DNA of 64,000 nucleotides from Panax quinquefolius (taxonomy: Eukaryota > Streptophyta > Magnoliopsida > Apiales > Araliaceae), in NCBI GenBank assembly GCA_020205615.1, contig CM035164.1, positions 118,607,363-118,671,362 of the forward strand. Reading direction: 5' to 3'. Made by a program: the position numbers and the translations under genes. Positions 57,120 to 64,000 of this stretch are shown here, piece by piece (position 1 is the first letter of the stretch; each line of letters opens with the position of its first letter). The notes under the pieces are model-generated. The model was given only the letters and a program-made list of their open reading frames with translations. It was not told the origin of the DNA and did not search any database.

Positions 57120-58110
57120 GGTAAATTGGAGATTTGAAATTTTGGAGGTAGAGATGGTTGGCATTTTATCCGAAAGAATGGAAAGAACATGGACATATAA
57201 CATATAAGTATTACATTCTAGTTGCTATATTTCATTTCTAAATGTAAACCCCCTCTTTATGAACATACTACTTCATTAGTGCCAATAAAAATTCCCTTTA
57301 TTATTAATTCAACATATGTATTTCTTTTTACTATTATCATTAATTCAATTGTGTTTTGGAGTATATTAGTTACAAGGTATGTTGGTAGTATTTAGAGTGT
57401 TTACAATGATGGTATATATTTAGTACGTTTGGTTATCACACCAAAATTAATGCCATGTATTTATGAGTTAAATAAATTGTATTACATCTTTTCTATATTA
57501 TTTGATCGTTGTTAATTTTTTAAAGTTAATTTAATAGATTTTTAAATCAAAATTAATTTAAATTCTTTTAATTTTAATCGATATAAAATGAATATTATAA
57601 ATTACTATCTAAAAAGTATTCTCTCAATTCCTTAATATATATCGTTTTAAAATTGTGCACAAAATTAAGAAAATAATTGTATATCATTAAATATAATATC
57701 AATTATACTATAATACTCTTGGATTTTTATAGTTGTCATACTTATCTCATACTTTCTCTCATCTCGTAATATTTTTTTTTTATGAGGAATAATTTTGAAA
57801 AGATTGTAATTAATTCTCCTAAATTATATATAATGATAAATAATTAGAAAAAATGAAATAATCTAAAACAACGTATAATATAGTAATTACCTAAGTAAAT
57901 TAGTAATATTTTCAAATTTCAACATAGAGATGGCAGAGTATTGGATTCTAATTACTATATTTCATTTCTATATGTAAAACCTTCTTTATGAACATAGTAA
58001 TCCATTAATGTCGATAATAATTCCCTTATTATTAATTCAACATATGTATATTCTTTTCACTTTTATGTGTTTAAATTTTGTTTTGGAGTATATTAGTATG
58101 TAGAGTATGT
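57120..58110 (+). repeat. Direct duplication downstream of the cyclin gene
   Basis: About 57130-57375 and 57910-58105 share long phrases (tatttcatttctaaatgtaaa-like, tctttatgaacata, ttattaattcaacatatgta, gttttggagtatattagt) in the same orientation, about 780 bp apart. A Stowaway-like block at 57600-57760 lies between them. Non-coding. Confidence 0.65.
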
Positions 58111-59242
58111 TAAAAATATTACGATGCCTAAAGTTATAAAAACACGTTTGTAAATTAAATAAATTATATTTAAAATAAGTTATTTAAAGATAAATAAAAT
58201 TTTCAAGCGTATTTAAAATCTTAAACGCTCTATAAATTAGTATACGAAAAATCACATAATTTAATTATGTAAATTAGTAATAATCTTCATTTTCTCTACA
58301 TAGATAGGGATTGGTGTGCTGTGCATATAGATTCAGAAAATCATATGAAAAATCATTGAAGTAAAAAACGGGAATCGAAGAGGGAATTTGTTTGCATGTG
58401 GCTGGGCACTGGGCAGGACTTTTTGTCGGCCAGTGGAATTGTGTAGTAGTAGTAGTAGTAGGTAATATTTTCATATTTTGGGTTTGACCTCGTTTCAAGT
58501 GCTAGACAAGTGTTTGAGACTGAGAATGCTAATGAACATGACCGGAGTTGACAACTAACTGTGTAAACGAATCGAATCAAGTGATATAAAACTACTGAAT
58601 TCATTCAAAAAAAATAAACGCGTCTTTCAATTAATTTCAAATTTGAATTATATTTGAAAAATCCTACTCAGATTCGACTTTACTAGAATATTTATTACTC
58701 GAATTCGATCCGTTTCATTTAATATTTATTCAAACTACTCACATGAACTTCAAATTCAAATTCGAATTCAGCCTCACATAATAACTAGTTTTATAATAAA
58801 TATAATTATAAATTGAATTTATTATTTTGCTTAAAATTGAGAAAATATATTTATTATTACACTTTACAAATATAAAATCACAATTAAAATTAAAAACAAA
58901 ACAAAATAATAACTAATTATCCTAATTTGATTTAAATTTGTATATATTATAAGAGAATGTATCGAACATTTAATTGAATATGTATTAACCGGTAGTATGT
59001 ATCAATTACAATTAAAAATTGAATAGTTTGAATCTTAAACGAGTTAAAGATAACATTCTTTCGGATTCTACTCATATTTTTATTCTAACTATTTTTAATG
59101 CTTAGATTTGGATCATATTATTAATCTAATCCAGCCTCCGTTAGATTTTTTTTAGTCGAGCCCAACTCATGTTGGGCTTGCGTTCTGACTTTATATTGAC
59201 AACCCAAATTATAAAGGAGTAATTAGCATGGAAGTTGATAGC
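58111..59242. other. Gene-free stretch
   Basis: AT-rich with a (GTA)n microsatellite at about 58441-58462 and a repeat rich in attcgaattc phrases (58590-58790). No coding signal. Confidence 0.5.
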
Positions 59243-59370
59243 ATCAAGTTAATTTTGGTCAATTGATCAATATAGTATCGATACACAAGTTGAGAGGTAA
59301 TTTCTCTCTCTACGTGTTAGCACTGTATTGGTCAATTGATCAACTTACTATGAAGATAACTTCATGGTAA
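59243..59370 (-). mobile_element. Palindromic MITE of the TTGATCAATTGATCAA family, copy 4
   Basis: Begins atcaagttaattttggtcaa and ends gaagataacttcatggtaa; same orientation as copy 1, opposite to copies 2 and 3. Confidence 0.75.
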
Positions 59371-60408
59371 CCGGATCCAAATTATATAATTTGGATTATC
59401 ACATTTTAAAATTATGCACAAAAATTTAAAAAATTATATAATATTAATTATTTATTGGAGTATTATATATTTATCTCATATTCTCTCTAATCTTTAATAT
59501 TTTTTAATGATGAGTACTTTTAGAAAGATTATGGTTAATTCTCCTAAATTATATAAAACGCCAATTAATTTGGGAAAATATAATCATCTAAAACGTCATA
59601 TATTATGGGACGACCCTTAATATAAATCATTTTAGGGTTGTACATAAGTATTAAAAATAATGATTGTATTTAAATATAATATCAATTGTCTATATTGTCC
59701 TTGTATTAAAAAAAGAGTGGTATTTATTGGAGAGAAAATAGTGAGAGAACCAAAGTTATATTTAATATTTGGAGTAATATTAAAAACTAAACAATTAATG
59801 TTCACTTGAAATTCTCAAACGATAAATATTAACAGACAAAAATATTTTTTTAAAACAACTTATATTAAAGGACGGAAGAAGTAAGTATTATTCCGATGTC
59901 AACAATTCAATCTTATAACCCTACTACCACCTCTAAAAATCTCTATATCCTATACATTTACGTTGATAATAAATATTAGTAAAGAGAAACTTAAAATGTA
60001 TTTATCGCTCTATAATTAGGATATATTTTAAAATTAAATTTTAAAGAAAACTTAAAATATATTTCTTGTTCTAAAATTAGGAATATATTTTTAAAATTAA
60101 ATTAGAATAAATAATTTTTATCGTGTTCATCATTTTTTACAAACAAAGATTAACCTGAGTATAGCTAGGTATAAACCAAAAGACGGATAATTTTTCTCAA
60201 TATTTTATTTCCTTTTTTTGTTGTTTTGATTGTGAAATCTCTCTCTCTTTGATGATTGCCTTAAAACACGATAAGGTGTTAGATTAATTATGAAAGGACT
60301 TAACGAGATAGTACTACTAGAATTCAACATTTTGCTATCTATTACATAATTAAAGAATTGATCTACCTCACCTAGCTGTTGAATCACCGTGAATAACGAA
60401 TTCACATA
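59371..60408. other. Gene-free stretch with Stowaway-like repeats
   Basis: At 59606-59890 a block runs from gggacgacccttaatataaatcatttt to acttatattaaaggacggaagaagta. Its ends are roughly inverted, as in Stowaway-type MITEs. Elsewhere AT-rich. The minus frame 60405-60205 has no domain. Confidence 0.45.
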
Positions 60409-61245
60409 TATAAATAAGGATAAATCAATTTTTGGTATTTGTATTGTGACACGATTTATAATTTGGTATTTGAAATGAAAAAGCTTCTAAATTAAGAATT
60501 GTCTTTCGAAATATATTCTGTTTCAGTTAAACATTGCGAATACGACTTACAATTTGGTGACCAAGTGAAAAAAATTACAAACCCATGTGATTGACTTTCG
60601 AAAATATTACACTCCATTAAACAAGAGGGTTTCAATGATCTTTATTCATTTTTGAAAATTAGGGTTTTCTTCTTCATCGTCTTCTTCTCTCATTCTTCTT
60701 CATATCTTCATTCTTCATTTGATTCTTTTGCTTCATATATTTATTAAAGGATTTTCAGTGTTTAATTGAAAGGATGAAATTGCCTCTTGGAGTGGAATCG
60801 TAAATAAAATCTCCGGAAGAAGATGGTAGTTAAATCTGCAAAAAATGAAAGGATTACACCGTAGTTCCTAAGTCGGTGCCACTTCATGAAGAATGAATTA
60901 TGCGAATGTAGGAGAAAAAAAAGATGGAACAAAACATCGAGTATCTTCTTCACATCAACTTTACTTCTCTACAGATGTTTATTCTATAAGATTGGATCAA
61001 TTTTAACGATTATTTAAAAATTGGAAAATCTGAAGCATCGATTACAAAATTTTTTGAGTCAATCACTAGTTTGTAATTTTTTCACTTCTGCACTAAATTG
61101 TAAAGTCATGTCCCCTAATGTTTAACGGAGTGTAATATTTTCGAAAGACAATAACCAATTTGAACTTTTTTCACTTGGTACTATATCAGTAAGTAAGTCG
61201 TAATAAAAGACAGAGATCAAAAATTAATTTATCCCCATATAAATA
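60409..61245. mobile_element. Non-autonomous MULE with 9-bp target duplication
   Basis: The element proper is 60418-61236 (819 bp), flanked by ATATAAATA on both sides (60409-60417 and 61237-61245). The 9-bp duplication and long inverted ends, about 200 bp each, mark a MULE. The left end reads AGGATAAATCAATTTTTG; the right, reverse-complemented, GGGATAAATTAATTTTTG. Shared inner blocks are tgtctttcgaaa, cgaaaatattacactcc and aagtgaaaaaa. The middle (60660-60960) has CT-rich and ordinary sequence but no recognised gene, so no captured gene is claimed. It is a different family from the MULE at 47917. Confidence 0.85.
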
Positions 61246-61304
61246 TACTCCTCTCTTATATAAAAGTAATTTTATTTTATGTTAGGAAAATTGAATGAAC
61301 AAAG

Positions 61305-61306
<2 letters not shown>

Positions 61307-61356
<50 letters not shown>
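61307..61356. repeat. (TA)n microsatellite
   Basis: About 25 TA units. First of three tracts that separate the foldback MITEs of this cluster. Confidence 0.95.
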
Positions 61357-61359
<3 letters not shown>

Positions 61360-61681
61360 CAGGATTCTGTAAGGCCCTTACTTTTGTTAAAATCACGGAT
61401 TTTTTTTTGGTTTTTTAAATAACTAAAAAAAAAAGTTTAATATTTTATGGGCGAAATTTTTCATATCTGATTTTTGGATGTGATTTGGATACGATAACAA
61501 AAGCAGTGCATGCAGACAGTACTACTATTTTTTTTAGTATAGGTATCCAAATCACCCCAAAATATCAGATTATGGAAAAATTTCGATTCATAAAATATTA
61601 AATATTTTTTTTATTGTTTTAAAAAACAAAAAAAAAATAAAAATAAAAGTCCCCATTTTAACAAAAGTAAGGGGCCTACTC

Positions 61682-61684
<3 letters not shown>
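61357..61684. mobile_element. Foldback MITE between (TA)n tracts, copy 2
   Basis: 328 bp, same family as 47511-47872. Ends gcccttacttttgttaaaat (left) and attttaacaaaagtaagggg (right) are inverted repeats; the core includes gtgatttggatac and gtatccaaatcac. Flanked directly by (TA)n on both sides. Confidence 0.82.

Positions 61685-61734
<50 letters not shown>
61685..61734. repeat. (TA)n microsatellite
   Basis: About 24 AT units between two foldback elements. Source of a false Ile/Tyr frame on minus (61611-61805). Confidence 0.95.
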
Positions 61735-61737
<3 letters not shown>

Positions 61738-61990
61738 CTGGATCTTGTTTTACTCTTATTTAACATACCCTGCATACTCTTCTTTAGCGACGAATCGGAC
61801 GACAATTCGGTTTGTCGCTATATATAGAACCGTCGTCTTAACTTTTAGCGACGGATAATATATAGCGACAGACAACTTATAACGATGGTTCTAAATATAG
61901 CGACGAATGAAATGTCGTCCAAATCAAAATCATAAAAAAAAAGGTATCTGAGGTATGTTAGATAAATAAAAAACTTAAGATTCTGGACAA
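61735..61990. mobile_element. Foldback MITE between (TA)n tracts, second family
   Basis: 256 bp. The left end gatctggatcttg..atttaacataccctg pairs with the reverse complement of the right end gtatgttagataa..cttaagattctggac. The interior has repeated TAGCGACG and CGTCGT motifs (61785-61915), some in inverted pairs. (TA)n tracts touch both ends (61685-61734 and 61990-62012). Confidence 0.7.
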
Positions 61991-62012
61991 TATATATATA
62001 TATATATATATA

Positions 62013-62439
62013 TGAAAAAATGATATATCAGTGTTGTATAGTATATATAGTTATACTATAGCATTTTTTTTTGGGTTATAAGCGACGGTTCACCACAATT
62101 TATATATATTTTTATCTATGTGACGGGTGAACCGTCGATAGCTAAAAAATCGTCGTCGTAAACGACTTTCATATACATACAATTGTGTATATAAATATAA
62201 ATCCATATATATATATATATGAGAAAAATATATGTACACAATCGTGTAGAATCTGCGTCCAGTTATGACATGACGTTTTTTAGGTTATGGCATAAAACCC
62301 GTATAGCTATTATATATAGTTCTGACGATGGGTAAACCATCGTCATAGCCCAAAAAACTCGTCGCCATTGCCCGACTGTATAATACACAATTGCGTATAT
62401 ACATATAACCCCCTTTATATATAAGACTTATCTGTAGTG
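62013..62439. mobile_element. Further CGTCG-rich inverted repeats with a CACTA-like end
   Basis: Two hairpin pairs: gcgacggttcacc (about 62080) with gggtgaaccgtcg (about 62124), and gacgatgggtaaacc (about 62323) with its near-inverse catcgtcatag; a further (TA)n run lies at 62206-62221. The right end reads, reverse-complemented, CACTACAGATAAG (62427-62439), like a CACTA-type terminus. No left CACTA end was found, so class and left limit are open. Confidence 0.4.
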
Positions 62440-62836
62440 AACTAGAATTATAAGAAATTAATATGTCAATGCTAGTATTTGTTACTATGTACTTAAAACA
62501 ATTATGTCATCCTTGCGATGCCCAGAGTTAATGACACTTGTCTCCTAGGATATAATGACAACATATGCCATATCAACACTACAAGTAGCATACACAACGA
62601 ACCAAATAAAAATGATTTGAACTCTCTTTCAAAAAGAACTTTGACTTATGAAATGAAGAAAACTCGAATGAAGAAGACTCGAATGATTAAGAATGCTTGA
62701 ATGCTTGGATTAAATGATCAAAATAGATGCCCCCTAGGCTATTTATAGGAGGGATTAGTGACTCATCAGATGAGACACAACTCCTTGAAAAGGCATGAGC
62801 TGCTTATAAAAATGTATGGCATGTCATCCGGGCATG
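62440..62836. other. Gene-free stretch
   Basis: No recognised feature; the plus frame 62518-62700 has no domain. Confidence 0.4.
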
Positions 62837-63000
62837 TGCTTCCCAAAGCGACGTAGTATTGATACGTCCGTTCAAACAAATGACGCTTCCCAAAACAACG
62901 CAGTATTGACGCGTCTGTTCGGGCAGATAACGCTTCCCAAAATGACACAATATTGATAATAAATTACGCTTCTCAAAACGACACATTTTTGATAATAGAA
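62837..63000 (-). repeat. Minisatellite of 47-bp units
   Basis: Units start at 62837, 62884 and 62931, with a shortened one at 62968. Each opens with cgcttcccaaaa (or tgcttcccaaag) and holds cagtattga or its variants. The minus frames over it are by-products. Confidence 0.8.
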
Positions 63001-63424
63001 CTAAATAAAACAAAATTTAAAATAATTTTGCCCAAAAAGATATATACAATGACCCAGACCCACGAACCATGAGCCCGGCCCAGACAGTCGACGGTGTGTG
63101 TAGGTTCAAACCAAGCCTTGACTAGGTCATCTCCTCATCACAAAAGTGAGGTACCCCTTGGAGCCCAAACCCAAGAGCAAATTAATTGTATATAAACGCA
63201 TTCAAACTTATGTTCTTAAGCGATGTGGGATTTAGTTTCCCACAAGTATTTATTATCATTTTTCAAGGGTGATTTTTGGGAGTTAATTTCTCATTCATTA
63301 CCCCATGAATTTGAACATCCAAATACTTGATTTTAATTTACTCATAGAGTAGAACACATTAATATGTGGATTCATTTCAAATGATTAATGAAACCTACTT
63401 CAAATTAAGCTCAAAATCTAACAC
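63001..63424. other. Possible TRIM or small LTR-type repeat, otherwise gene-free
   Basis: 63040-63270 contains gagcccggcccag, gcccaaacccaag, tatataaacgcattc and gcgatgtgggatttag followed by tttcccacaa. Such phrases occur in dispersed short LTR-like plant repeats. No paired LTR or primer site was found. Confidence 0.3.
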
Positions 63425-63712
63425 TCTGTATCCTCCAAGTATACTCCATTTTTCACCTTACATCCTATACTTCAAAATGTGATATTTTGCATTTCGCATG
63501 TCGAGAACCGACGTATAACACTCTTTGTCCCAAAATCTGTAGCTAAAAGTGACGAAAAAGTGTCGAATTTTCCACTTTTAGCGACTTGTTTTGGGTTAGA
63601 GGGTGTTATGTTCACGTTCGCTAAAAGTGCGAGATGCAAAGTGTCATATTTTGAAGTATATGATGCAATGTGCAAAATAGAGTAAACTTGGGGACTACAA
63701 AATGCATTTAAC
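63425..63712. mobile_element. Palindromic MITE with long inverted ends
   Basis: Left tcctccaagtatactccatt, tatacttcaaaatgtgatat and tttgcatttcgca pair with the right half reverse-complemented (tccccaagtttactctattt, tatacttcaaaatatgacac, tttgcatctcgca). The middle has cacttttagcgac and gctaaaagtg. Short frames on both strands (63472-63685) come from the palindrome. Confidence 0.7.
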
Positions 63713-64000
63713 TCTATACTAATTTATTACCACACAACTAATTTAACAACTTATTGTTTTTTAAGAAGGCTTAAATATAATTTACTACCCTAAACTATAT
63801 GTCATATTCCACTTCGGTGATCCATCTTTCAATTTTGTCAATTAGATGATTGAACTATTAATTTTTTTCAATTCCATCCAATTGAAATTGCCACATCGAA
63901 ATTGGCCGCGTTATACATTTGGGTGATAACAGTTGTCTTGATAGAACAAAAAAATAGTTCTTTAACTTTTTATTAAATATTTATGATATATTAAAGGGTA
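63713..64000. other. Gene-free end of the window
   Basis: The phrase taatttactaccctaaactat near 63778 resembles the end of a dispersed inverted-repeat element cut by the window end. No coding signal. Confidence 0.3.

Noticed and set aside
58274..58604. Minus-strand frames of 74 and 83 codons
   Set aside because: Overlap a (GTA)n repeat; no domain or splice context.
62837..63000. CRISPR-like array
   Set aside because: Units are contiguous and decaying, without unique spacers; this is a minisatellite in plant DNA.

Overview
The window reads as plant nuclear DNA, most likely from a eudicot: AT-rich, intron-bearing, and dominated by plant-type LTR retrotransposons, MULEs, hAT-like elements and MITEs. 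Only one gene looks intact, a four-exon D3-type cyclin (55.5-56.9 kb, + strand). No rRNA, tRNA, bacterial or organellar genes were seen. The species cannot be told from the sequence alone.

Layout. 1-2.6 kb: a fragment of a Ty3/gypsy LTR joined to reverse transcriptase, RNase H and integrase remnants on the opposite strand. 2.6-5.1 kb: debris of a second gypsy family (polypurine tract plus LTR start), split by a hAT-like element with a 9-bp target duplication. 5.1-28.3 kb: a three-level nest. The outer element A is a Ty3/gypsy chromovirus-like element on the minus strand (LTR, pol, gag, primer-binding site, LTR). Its right LTR is split by B, an Athila-like element with a tRNA-Asp-type primer-binding site but no pol. 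The right LTR of B is in turn split by C, a relative of A that has lost its reverse transcriptase. 30.3-32.7 kb and 40.8-43.2 kb: two solo LTRs of the A/C family in opposite orientations, the second with a perfect GTTTC target duplication.

33-47 kb is gene-poor: (TA)n tracts, palindromic MITEs, a hairpin of about 950 bp, a CT-rich strand-asymmetric tract of about 500 bp and a 96-bp minisatellite. 47.9-52.7 kb is the most unusual unit: a Mutator-like element with terminal inverted repeats of about 185 bp. It carries a broken FAR1/MURA-type transposase gene on + and, tail to tail with it on -, a plant mobile domain (PMD) gene fragment. Its subterminal regions hold palindromic GCCGCTACAG motifs.

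52.7-64 kb: a hAT-like element, the cyclin gene (with a MITE ending about 18 bp upstream of its TATA box), a non-autonomous MULE with a 9-bp target duplication, and a cluster of foldback MITEs separated by (TA)n tracts.

Transposon genes are mostly broken by stops and frameshifts. The likely order of events for the nest is A, then B, then C. All family names come from motif recognition in the translated sequence; no database search was possible.
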